Shown one piece after another: positions 1 to 6,288 of a DNA stretch of 11,117 nt. The first letter of the stretch is position 1, and every line of letters starts with the position of its first letter. The notes beneath the pieces were generated by a model. The model did not search any database. It was not told the DNA's origin and saw only the letters and a list, made by a program, of their open reading frames with translations. This stretch comes from Burkholderiales bacterium (lineage in GTDB: Bacteria > Pseudomonadota > Gammaproteobacteria > Burkholderiales > Burkholderiaceae_F), in assembly GCA_021298875.1 (NCBI GenBank), contig JAJTHJ010000284.1:1-11117 (forward strand), given 5' to 3'. The position numbers and the translations under genes were made by a program.

Positions 1-13
1 ACGGTGTTCTCCT
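1..13 (-). promoter_or_regulatory. Probable ribosome binding site of a leftward gene beyond the window edge
   Basis: Read on the minus strand, positions 13-9 give AGGAG, followed by AACACCGT up to the window edge. This resembles the nrdJ leader in the same window (AGGAG, then GAACACCCG before ATG). I infer that a gene in the same direction as nrdJ starts at or just beyond base 1. The start codon itself is not visible, so this is a guess from a short motif. Confidence 0.35.
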
Positions 14-65
14 GGTCGGGTTGGGAGGGGTCGAAGCCCCCAATCTGCCAGAAGACCCGCCGACC

Positions 66-95
66 GCTCAGCGGCCTGCATGCAGGCCGCTGAGC
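66..95. terminator. Perfect 30-bp palindrome downstream of nrdJ
   Basis: Positions 66-80 and 81-95 are exact reverse complements with no spacer, so the transcript can fold into a very GC-rich hairpin 44 nt after the nrdJ stop codon. No run of T follows on either strand, so it is not a textbook Rho-independent terminator. It may act as a bidirectional transcript-end or stabilising hairpin, or as a protein-binding palindrome. Its place between the nrdJ stop and the inferred next start favours a 3'-end role. The rest of 1-138 shows no supportable coding frame. Confidence 0.4.
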
Positions 96-138
96 AGTCC
101 TCGATCAACGTCAAGTGTCGGATAAATACGAAACCAGC

Positions 139-3100
139 TCACCCACACGCCCCCGTATACCCGCAAGCCGTACAAAACTCGCACCCATCGCGCTTGATCA
201 TCGCCGCCGCGTGGCAACTGGGGCACACCTTGCCCTTGACCGGCGAGGTCTCGTGGCGGATGTGCTCGTGCGCCATGTCGGGCACCGCCAAAATCCCGGC
301 GGCTTGCAGCGCGCGGCCTTCGTCGTCGAGCAGGCCCAGCACCTTGTAGCGGTGCAGCAGCAGCGTGGCGATGTAGGCCACAGTGCTCGGGTACATCGCG
401 GAGCGGTCTTCGCCGGGGATCGGCGCCCAGAACTCGCCGTTCTGCTCGCCAAAGTTGAGCAGCTTCTTCAGCTTCAGCCCGATCCAGTTGGCATCGACCA
501 CGCGCATGTCGAGCGAGATCAGCTTGCACAGGCCGTCGAGCACCTTGGGGTATTCGCCCGCCAGCCAGATCGAATACGGCCGGCGGCTGCCGTCGGGCAG
601 GTGCAGCTCCTTCACGCCCAGCACAAAGTCGTCGCCGGTGCCGGGGTTCTCCACGTCCACCGTCCAGCTCATCGTGCCTAGCGGCCCGGCCTTGGGCTCC
701 TTCTTTGAAAACAGCGCATCCAGCACCGGCGTCGGGTGGCTGCCGATGTCGGTAAACGTGCCCAGGGTGTCGCAGCGCCAGCGCACGATGTTGGCAAACG
801 CAGCCACCACGCCGCTTTGCCAGAGCGCGTCGCCGTTGGGCGGCATCTTGAGGAAGAAGCCCTGCTCGTCGCGCGCCTTGGCCAGTGCGTCCAGCTTCAT
901 CTTGAGCCAGGCGCGGTCTTCGGAGCGCATGTCCATCGACAGCGCCTTGGAAATGGCGCCCAGCCCGCGCGGCTGCTCGGAACCGTTGACCCAGACCTCG
1001 AAAGGCTGCGGCCCGCGGCCGTTTTCCACCTGGCCGATGAAGATGGCAAAGCTCTCCTTGCGCTCGGGAATCTCCACCATGTAGGTCCAGGCCATGTTGC
1101 CCTGCGCGAGCTCGGGCCGGCCCGGCCATTTGAGGCTCGCCAGCGCCGGCTGCGGCGTGGTTTGCAGGCGCACGCGGCGGTCGGGGTCGTCCTTCAGGTC
1201 CTGCGGGCTGGCCTGCGCCTCGGGCGTCTCTTTCTTGACCTCCAGCACCGAGCCGATCACGTTGTTGGGCCGGTAGGTGGTGATGCCCTTCAACCCCGCC
1301 TTCCACGCCTGGAAGTACAGATTGCGGAAGTCGTCGAACGGATAGTCCTCCGGCACGTTGACGGTCTTGCTGACCGCGGCGTCGATGTACGGCTGCACCG
1401 CGGCGATCATCTTCATGTGGTCGGTGGCGGACATCTCCAGCGCATGCACGAAGGCGGCGGGCAGCCGGTCGGTGTCGCCGCCCATCAGCTTGAACAGCCG
1501 ATACGCGTAGTCCTCGACCGCGTACTCCTGCTTGCTGCCGTCCGGCATGCGCTTCTTGCGTACGTAGGTCCATGAGAAGGTCGGCTCGATGCCGCCCGAG
1601 GCGTTGCCGGCAAAGGCGAGCGAGATCGTGCCGGTGGGCGCGATCGACAGCAGGTGCGAGTTGCGGATGCCGTGCTTGCGGATGCGCGCCTTGAGCGGCT
1701 CCGGCAGGCGCGCGGCGCAGTGCGGCTCGGCCAGGTACTTGTCGGCGTCGAAGAGCGGGAACTTGCCTTTCTCCTGCGCCAGTTCGGCCGACGCTTCGTA
1801 GCTGGCATCGCGCATCGCGCGCGAGATGTCGCCGGCCATGGCGCGGGCGGCGTCGCTGTCGTAGCGCAGGTTGAGCATTGTCAGCGTGTTGCCCAGCCCG
1901 GTGAAGCCCAGGCCGACTCGCCGCTTGGCGGCGGCCTCGGCCTGTTGCTCTTGCAGCGGCCACAGCGTGGCTTCCAGCACGTTGTCCAGTGCGCGGATCG
2001 ACACCTTGACTACCTGCGCAAACTTGGCGAAGTCGAAGGTCGGCTGGCTGCCAAACGGATCGATCACAAAGCGCGTCAGGTTGATCGAACCGAGGCAGCA
2101 GCAGCCGTAGGGCGGTAAAGGCTGTTCGCCGCATTGCCCGGTCACAAGGCCGTTGAAGATCACCGCATTGCCGTCGGGCTGCGTGGTGTCGTACACGGCC
2201 TCGCGGCCCGCGTACTCGATGCGCTCGATGCGGGTCGTGAAGCGCTGGGTCTTGCGCAGCGCCTTGCCCTGCACCCAGCCGCGGTACTTGGCGGCCTTGG
2301 CTTCGCCCATGAAACCGATCTCGGCCATGAAGCGCTCGCGCGACTCGCCATCGACGATCAACTCGTAGTCGGCGCGGCAGGCGTAATCGCGCTGGCCGCC
2401 GCGGCCGTCGGGCAGTTGCCGCGTGCCCGCCGCGCGCCGCCGGTGGATGCGGCAGAAGACGCCAAAGTTGGCGAGCAGCACTTGCACGTCCTTCAGCAGC
2501 GACACTTCGCTGGAGGCGAGGCGGATCGAGCAACTGTTGCTCGAGGTGGAAATGTTGACCGTGCCGTCGGTCTGGAACAGCGCACGCAGGTAGCCGCGCA
2601 CGCAGTCCTCGCTGCCACGCCAGATCAGCTCCGGCACGCTGTGCTTGCTCGCGGCCGTGAAGCCGTAGTGCGTGAGCAGCCGCGCCAGCAGCACCGAGCG
2701 GATGACGAGCAGATTGCGCTCCGGCACCGCCACCGGCTTGACCGCATACGCGCGCGCGGTGGCCGCGGTGCCGGCGATCAGCGCGTTGATGGTGGCGACG
2801 ACGCGCGGTGCCAGATCGCGATCCGCGCCCCACAGGTTGACGACCGCGGCGTTCAAGCCGTTGCCGCGATTCGTGAAGTGCCCATCGCCGGCGATCAGGC
2901 CGATCAGTTCGCCAAGCTCGGCCGAGCCTTCGGAGCCGAACTGGCCCTTGCCCGACTGCACCAGCAACTCGTCGCCGGGCTTGAGTTCCGCGAGCTTCAA
3001 CTTGCCGCGCGTGGTGTAGAAGTCGTGCCAGGCGGTGGCCTTGATCTCGTAGCCGTCGGCGCTGACCACGCGGTACACGTCCGCCTCGCTCGCGGTCATG

Positions 3101-4131
3101 AAGGCCGGCACGGCGGGCCGCACCGTGGTACCGCGCACGTTCGCGTCGCCCTGCGGCAGGCTGCGCAGATCGACCGTGGCGGCGAGCGCCGCGCCGCTGG
3201 CGTGCAGGTCGCCGATCCGCACCATGCCGTACTGCGTGTGCAGCCGGGTGTCGGCGGTCACGCAGGGGTTGGTCGCGGCGATGGTCTCGCAGTAGTTGAG
3301 GTTGTTGTCCTGGTTGACGCGGTCGATGAAGATCACGCCCGGCTCGGCGTGGTTGTAGGTGGAGCGCATGATCTGGTCGAACAGATCGCGCGCCCGCAGC
3401 TTGCGGTACACCCAGGAGCCATCGGCGCGCTGGTAGGCACTGGCCTTGTCGAAGGGCTCGGCCACGTGGGTGAGTTCGATTTCCTCGTCGCGCTCGACCG
3501 CCTGCATGAAGGCGTCGGTCACCGCGACACTCATGTTGAAGTTGGTGAGCGACCCGTCGCGCTTGGCGTGGATGAATTCCTCCACGTCCGGGTGGTCGCA
3601 GCGGATCATCCCCATCTGCGCGCCGCGCCGCGCGCCGGCGGACTCCAGCGTCTCGCAGCTCTTGTCGAAGACGCGCATGTACGACATCGGCCCGCTGGCG
3701 CGCGAGTGCGTGCCATGCACCATCGCGCCCTTGGGACGGATCGCCGAGAAGTCGTAGCCGACGCCACCGCCGCGGCGCATCGTCTCGGCCGCCTGCGCGA
3801 GCGCACCGTAGATCGACGGCACGCCGTTGCGGGTCTGCGTGATCGCATCGCCCACCGGTTGCACGAAGCAGTTGATCAGTGTGGCCGCAATGCCGGTGCC
3901 GGCCGCGGAGTTCACCCGCCCGCCGGGGATGAAGCCATCGACCATCGCCTGATGGAAGCGCGCCTCCCATTCCGCGCGCAGCGCGGGCTTCTCCACCGCG
4001 GCCAGGCCGCGCGCCACGCGGCGGCGCACGTCGTCGATCGATTTTTCCTCGCCCTTGGCGTACTTTTCCAGCAGCACGTCCACCGAGATTGGCTGCTCGT
4101 CGAGCAGGGTTTGGGCGTTGTCGAGTTTCAT
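139..4131 (-). CDS. nrdJ: Adenosylcobalamin-dependent (class II) ribonucleoside-diphosphate reductase, intein-containing
   Basis: This enzyme reduces ribonucleotides to deoxyribonucleotides using a cobalamin-generated thiyl radical, independently of oxygen. The precursor is 1330 residues. Removing the intein (residues 290-666) leaves a 953-residue enzyme, about normal for long NrdJ proteins. Visible family motifs are Cys88 in INCFV, GGGVGYDFSAIRPKG (121-135), the active-site NPCGE (Asn288-Pro289, then Cys667-Gly-Glu669 after splicing), the YGCCCLGSINL stretch (675-685) and APTGTIS (831-837). The C-terminal part has two related domains (about 1008-1127 and 1149-1268). The tail has six cysteines (1303, 1306, 1317, 1320, 1323, 1329), fitting a zinc-ribbon/redox-shuttle end. 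The start at 4131 is chosen because MKLDNAQTLLDEQ begins the NrdJ-like N-terminus and AGGAG lies at 4146-4142. The upstream in-frame extension to 4221 looks non-coding. Probable NrdR boxes lie upstream. No small subunit gene is nearby, as expected for class II. Confidence 0.95.
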   Translation of the reverse strand: MKLDNAQTLLDEQPISVDVLLEKYAKGEEKSIDDVRRRVARGLAAVEKPALRAEWEARFHQAMVDGFIPGGRVNSAAGTGIAATLINCFVQPVGDAITQTRNGVPSIYGALAQAAETMRRGGGVGYDFSAIRPKGAMVHGTHSRASGPMSYMRVFDKSCETLESAGARRGAQMGMIRCDHPDVEEFIHAKRDGSLTNFNMSVAVTDAFMQAVERDEEIELTHVAEPFDKASAYQRADGSWVYRKLRARDLFDQIMRSTYNHAEPGVIFIDRVNQDNNLNYCETIAATNPCVTADTRLHTQYGMVRIGDLHASGAALAATVDLRSLPQGDANVRGTTVRPAVPAFMTASEADVYRVVSADGYEIKATAWHDFYTTRGKLKLAELKPGDELLVQSGKGQFGSEGSAELGELIGLIAGDGHFTNRGNGLNAAVVNLWGADRDLAPRVVATINALIAGTAATARAYAVKPVAVPERNLLVIRSVLLARLLTHYGFTAASKHSVPELIWRGSEDCVRGYLRALFQTDGTVNISTSSNSCSIRLASSEVSLLKDVQVLLANFGVFCRIHRRRAAGTRQLPDGRGGQRDYACRADYELIVDGESRERFMAEIGFMGEAKAAKYRGWVQGKALRKTQRFTTRIERIEYAGREAVYDTTQPDGNAVIFNGLVTGQCGEQPLPPYGCCCLGSINLTRFVIDPFGSQPTFDFAKFAQVVKVSIRALDNVLEATLWPLQEQQAEAAAKRRVGLGFTGLGNTLTMLNLRYDSDAARAMAGDISRAMRDASYEASAELAQEKGKFPLFDADKYLAEPHCAARLPEPLKARIRKHGIRNSHLLSIAPTGTISLAFAGNASGGIEPTFSWTYVRKKRMPDGSKQEYAVEDYAYRLFKLMGGDTDRLPAAFVHALEMSATDHMKMIAAVQPYIDAAVSKTVNVPEDYPFDDFRNLYFQAWKAGLKGITTYRPNNVIGSVLEVKKETPEAQASPQDLKDDPDRRVRLQTTPQPALASLKWPGRPELAQGNMAWTYMVEIPERKESFAIFIGQVENGRGPQPFEVWVNGSEQPRGLGAISKALSMDMRSEDRAWLKMKLDALAKARDEQGFFLKMPPNGDALWQSGVVAAFANIVRWRCDTLGTFTDIGSHPTPVLDALFSKKEPKAGPLGTMSWTVDVENPGTGDDFVLGVKELHLPDGSRRPYSIWLAGEYPKVLDGLCKLISLDMRVVDANWIGLKLKKLLNFGEQNGEFWAPIPGEDRSAMYPSTVAYIATLLLHRYKVLGLLDDEGRALQAAGILAVPDMAHEHIRHETSPVKGKVCPSCHAAAMIKRDGCEFCTACGYTGACG
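2134..3264 (-). mobile_element. Intein with LAGLIDADG homing endonuclease inside NrdJ
   Basis: This 377-residue in-frame insertion occupies precursor residues 290-666 and splits the conserved NPCGEQ motif between Pro289 and Cys667. Splicing block A starts CVTADTRLHT, with nucleophile Cys290. Block B is KATAWH (364-369), with the T-x-x-H signature. Block F is AVYDTTQPDGNAVIFNG (645-661). The +1 extein residue is Cys667. Two dodecapeptide-like motifs, LGELIGLIAGDG (406-417) and VRGYLRALFQTDG (511-523), each keep an acidic residue before the final Gly. This indicates a DOD-type endonuclease domain at about 405-610. The C-terminus is Gly-Gln rather than the usual His-Asn. Inteins ending in Gln are known, for example in the Chilo iridescent virus ribonucleotide reductase. 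No internal stop or frameshift is present. Splicing is inferred from conserved residues and from restoration of the active-site motif. Confidence 0.93.
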
Positions 4132-4141
4132 CGGGTGTTCT

Positions 4142-4146
4142 CTCCT
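4142..4146 (-). promoter_or_regulatory. Ribosome binding site of nrdJ
   Basis: The minus strand reads AGGAG, 10 nt before the ATG at 4131, within a longer purine stretch (AGAGGAGAGAA) that gives several acceptable spacings. It decides the start at 4131 over the upstream in-frame ATGs. Confidence 0.7.
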
Positions 4147-4204
4147 CTGTCGTCCCCGTTGCGCAAGCGCGGCGACTGCGAGGGGGCCGCGCGCGAAAGC
4201 GGGC

Positions 4205-4234
4205 ATTGTGAACCCGCGCACCGCCGGGCGCCAA
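4205..4234 (-). promoter_or_regulatory. Alternative weak promoter for nrdJ
   Basis: On the minus strand TTGGCG (4234-4229) and CACAAT (4210-4205) are separated by 18 bp, a reasonable but imperfect sigma-70 match. It lies between the putative NrdR boxes and the start codon. It competes with the TTGACC-based candidate at 4303-4275. Sequence alone does not settle which is used. Confidence 0.25.
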
Positions 4235-4251
4235 GCGCAAATTCACCTCGC

Positions 4252-4267
4252 TCCCAACATGAAGGGG
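4252..4267. promoter_or_regulatory. Putative NrdR box, start-proximal copy
   Basis: The core CAACATGAAG (4255-4264) is a degenerate match to the NrdR-box core CwATATaTwG. It is flanked by CC on the left and GGG on the right. Its 15-mer at 4253-4267 is identical at 12 of 15 positions to the better box at 4285-4299, exactly 32 bp away. On its own it would be weak. The paired arrangement at about three helical turns is the main support. Confidence 0.55.
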
Positions 4268-4274
4268 TAGGGAT

Positions 4275-4303
4275 GGACAAGCGGCCCAATATGTTGGGGT
4301 CAA
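4275..4303 (-). promoter_or_regulatory. Candidate nrdJ promoter overlapping the NrdR box
   Basis: On the minus strand TTGACC (4303-4298) matches the sigma-70 -35 consensus at five of six positions. At 17 bp from it lies a poor -10, TTGTCC (4280-4275). The distal NrdR box falls in the spacer, which would make sense for repression. The weak -10 keeps confidence low. Confidence 0.3.
4284..4299. promoter_or_regulatory. Putative NrdR box, start-distal copy
   Basis: The core CAATATGTTG (4287-4296) matches the published NrdR-box core CwATATaTwG at 9 of 10 positions. It is extended by flanking CC and GGG to a near-palindrome. NrdR is the global bacterial repressor of ribonucleotide reductase genes, and its sites usually occur in pairs one integral number of helical turns apart, as here. 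The site lies about 155 bp upstream of the nrdJ start, with a possible -35 element (TTGACC) at its edge. The nrdR gene is not in the window. Confidence 0.65.
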
Positions 4304-4345
4304 GCGGGCTTGGGCGCAGTGACGGCCTGCTGCTGGTGGCGCCGA

Positions 4346-4351
4346 TATACT
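4346..4351 (+). promoter_or_regulatory. Candidate -10 element of cysB
   Basis: TATACT, preceded by GA (GATATACT), matches the sigma-70 -10 consensus at five of six positions and lies about 80 bp upstream of the cysB ATG. No convincing -35 is seen at 16-18 bp. The predicted leader is about 70 nt, very GC-rich, and shows no obvious regulatory fold. Confidence 0.4.
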
Positions 4352-4430
4352 GGCCGCGCCTTTTGGCCTGCGCGTCGCTTGAGCGCCCGCTCGCGCGCTT
4401 GCGCCGGCCGCACCGTGCGCTGCCGCTGCG

Positions 4431-5360
4431 ATGAATCTGCAACAGTTCCGCTTCCTGCGCGAGGTCGCGCGCAGCAAATTCAGCCTGACCGCGGCGGCGC
4501 GCGTGCTGCATACCTCGCAGCCGGGCATCTCCAAGGCGCTGATCGACCTGGAGCGCGAGTTGGGCGTGCCGATTCTCGCGCGCCAGGGCAAGCGCATTCT
4601 GGGCGTCACGCCGCCCGGCCAGCAGGTGCTGCTGGCGGCCGAGCGCGTGATGCAGGAACTCGACAACCTGAAGAAGCTCGCGCGCGACTACGCCGGCGCG
4701 CCCTCGGGCACGCTGCGGGTGGCGACCACGCACACGCAGGCGCGCTACGTGCTGCCGCAGGTTGTGCAGCGCTTTGCGGAGAAGTACCCGCAGGTGCGGT
4801 TGAAGCTCCTGCAAAGCGACCCGCCGCAGATTGTGCAGATGCTGGCGAGCGGCCAGGCCGACATCGGTTTTGCCACCGAGTCGCTGGCCGATGCGCCGGG
4901 GCTGGCCTCGATCCCCGTGTACGAGTGGCATCACGTCGCCATCGTGCCGCCGGGGCATGCGCTGCGGAAGTTCGCCACCCAGCCGGGCAAGCTGACGTTG
5001 AAGGACTTGGCGCGCCATCCGCTGGTGACCTATGAAGGGCACTTTGCCGGCCGCACCAAAATCGACGCCGCGTTTGCGGCGGCGGGGATCGAGCCGTCGA
5101 TCGTGCTGGAGGCGATCGATGCCGACGTGATCAAGACCTACGTGGCGCTGGGGCTGGGTGTGGGGATCATCGCCGGTGTCGCCTCCGACCCCGCGCGCGA
5201 CGGGCTGCTCGCGTTGCCGTGCCGGCACCTCTTCGGCGTGCAGGCGGCCCGGCTGGCCGTCAAGCGCGGCGCGTATCTGCGTGGGTTTGTGTATTCCTTC
5301 ATCGAACTGCTGGCGCCGGGGTGGGACAAGGCGCGGCTGGAGGCGGTGTTCCGGGAATAG
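4431..5360 (+). CDS. cysB: LysR-family transcriptional regulator, CysB type
   Basis: CysB activates sulfate uptake and cysteine biosynthesis genes in response to N-acetylserine, or sulfonate-use genes in the Cbl branch. The product is 309 residues, close to the usual 310-325. The N-terminus MNLQQFRFLREVAR and a winged helix-turn-helix (about 18-45, LTAAARVLHTSQPGISKAL) match CysB/Cbl closely, followed by the linker helix (65-85). In the ligand-binding domain the ATTHTQARYVLP stretch carries Thr100, Thr102 and Gln103. These are the numbered sulfate-binding residues of Klebsiella CysB, and Thr149 in GFATE is also present. The gene diverges from nrdJ across a 299-bp gap. No clear ribosome binding site precedes the ATG (CTGCCGCTGCG), but the N-terminal match fixes the start. 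No sulfur-assimilation genes are adjacent, so its regulon lies elsewhere. A CysB paralogue such as Cbl remains possible. Confidence 0.93.
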   Translation: MNLQQFRFLREVARSKFSLTAAARVLHTSQPGISKALIDLERELGVPILARQGKRILGVTPPGQQVLLAAERVMQELDNLKKLARDYAGAPSGTLRVATTHTQARYVLPQVVQRFAEKYPQVRLKLLQSDPPQIVQMLASGQADIGFATESLADAPGLASIPVYEWHHVAIVPPGHALRKFATQPGKLTLKDLARHPLVTYEGHFAGRTKIDAAFAAAGIEPSIVLEAIDADVIKTYVALGLGVGIIAGVASDPARDGLLALPCRHLFGVQAARLAVKRGAYLRGFVYSFIELLAPGWDKARLEAVFRE

Positions 5361-5416
5361 ACTCCCATTGGCTGTTTGTTGCGGACGTGGACGTTCGTCC
5401 GGTTGCCGGCGTTCCT

Positions 5417-5572
5417 CCCTCACCCGCTCGCTTCGCTCGTGCCGGAGCCGCGCGCTGGCAGGCGCGCGTCGCTCCAGCGGCGCAAAGCAGGCGCTTTGCG
5501 AAACTCCGCTTCCGCCCCGGCGGGAGAGGGTTTGAAGCCCCTCCCCCCCCGGGAGAGGGGTTGGGGTGAGGG
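5417..5572. repeat. Dispersed C/T-rich inverted-repeat element, copy A
   Basis: The gap between cysB and the next gene is bounded by CCCTCACCC (5417-5425) and its exact reverse complement (5564-5572). Inside are a perfect 8-bp hairpin with a 4-nt loop (5481-5500, CGCAAAGC/GCTTTGCG) and, near the right end, a G/C-rich imperfect hairpin (about 5538-5560) with a run of eight C. The right end reads in reverse as the CCCTCACCCCAACCCCTC family of sequences common in intergenic regions of Burkholderiales and Xanthomonadales. It has no coding potential that I would support. It may also help end the cysB transcript, though no T-run is present. Confidence 0.65.
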
Positions 5573-5618
5573 AAGACCGTCACGCTTTGGCACCAGCACC
5601 CACGACGCGACAGACTTT

Positions 5619-5622
5619 GGAG
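5619..5622 (+). promoter_or_regulatory. Ribosome binding site of the first VOC gene
   Basis: GGAG lies 7 nt before the ATG at 5630. This is the only clearly canonical initiation site among the first three genes of the coupled cluster, consistent with ribosomes loading here and re-initiating downstream. Confidence 0.55.
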
Positions 5623-5629
5623 ACTCACA

Positions 5630-6288
5630 ATGACCAAAGACACCCAAGGCCGCGAATCCGATCCGCGCGTGACGACCAACCGCGCAGCCGCCGCGATCCC
5701 GATCCACGGCCTGCACCACTACGCCTACCGCTGCCGTGATGCCGAAGAAACGCGCCACTTCTACGAAGACATCCTCGGCCTGCCGCTGTGGCACATCATC
5801 CAGAGCGATTACGTGCCCTCCACCGGCGAGTACTGCCCGTACACGCACATCTTCTTCCGGATGAGCGACGGCGCCTGCGTGGCCTTCTTCGACCTCGGCG
5901 ACGACGAGGCCGCGCAGCCCTCACCCAACACGCCGGCTGGGTCAACCATCTGGCGCTGCGGGTCGATACGGTGGAGCACCTGGAGCGCACCAAGGCGGAG
6001 CTGGAAAAGCACGGCGTCGAGGTGATCGGCGTGACTGACCACCACATCTTCAAGTCGATCTACTTCTTCGACCCCAACGGCATCCGGCTGGAACTGACCG
6101 CGCAGGTCGCCTCCGAGATGCGCATGCTCGAAGAAAGCCGCCACGCGCACGCGCGGCTGGCACAGTGGACCGCGCGCAAGGCGCAGTGGCGCGCCGAACG
6201 CGCCGCCGGCCGCGGGCCGCAAGCGCTCAAGCCGCAGGTCAACGATCGTCCCGAGGTTGCGGCGCGCGCCGCGGCCAAAGCAGGGTGA
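5630..6288 (+). pseudogene. VOC-family (glyoxalase/extradiol dioxygenase-like) protein, frameshifted
   Basis: Two frames together encode one VOC protein of about 219 residues. The first frame (5630 to about 5937) gives HGLHHYAYRCRDAEETRHFYE and the LGLPLWH motif, then runs into non-homologous sequence and stops at 6025. The second frame resumes with WVNHLALRVDTVEHLERTK, IYFFDPNGIRLELTAQ and an Arg/Ala-rich tail ending at 6288. Metal-ligand candidates are His29/30, the His of WVNH and the Glu of RLELT, as in Fe/Mn/Ni VOC enzymes. The reading shift falls at about 5936-5938 and is repaired by one added base (Pro-Ala-Trp-Val). No slippery heptamer is present, so this is a real one-base deletion or a sequence error. 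The stop overlaps the next start (GTGA), so the intact gene would be translationally coupled. The substrate is unknown. Confidence 0.8.

Noticed and set aside
4055..4270. Longer nrdJ start at 4221 or small plus-strand genes in the divergent region
   Set aside because: The 30 extra residues are Arg/Ala-rich and unlike NrdJ N-termini, and AGGAG supports 4131. The small frames lack ribosome binding sites and overlap regulatory sequence.
4132..4430. Cobalamin riboswitch upstream of the B12-dependent reductase
   Set aside because: I found no convincing B12-box series or long structured leader. The likely leader is too short, and NrdR-type boxes explain regulation better.
2134..4434. A 766-residue open frame on the plus strand, antisense to nrdJ and the intein
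   Set aside because: Composition is His/Arg/Ala/Val-rich without domain-like motifs, and it mirrors the codon structure of the real gene opposite. No ribosome binding site supports it.
68..4666. A 1532-residue open frame on the minus strand
   Set aside because: It runs through nrdJ in another frame and continues into cysB. Its product is Arg/Ala/Gly-rich and low complexity, while the alternative frame has clear reductase and intein motifs. It is a GC-bias shadow.
5481..5500. Intrinsic terminator of cysB at the 8-bp hairpin
   Set aside because: The stem is perfect, but no T tract follows, and it lies 120 bp past the stop inside a dispersed repeat. A terminator role is possible but not supported.
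5420..5848. Minus-strand open frame of 142 residues spanning repeat copy A
   Set aside because: The apparent peptide (PQPLSRGGRGFKPSPAG) is the familiar false translation of the intergenic repeat.
5925..5945. Programmed -1 ribosomal frameshift as explanation for the split VOC frames
   Set aside because: The bases around the shift (CCGGCTGGG) contain no X-XXY-YYZ slippery heptamer and no obvious following pseudoknot. A one-base deletion or sequence error is simpler.
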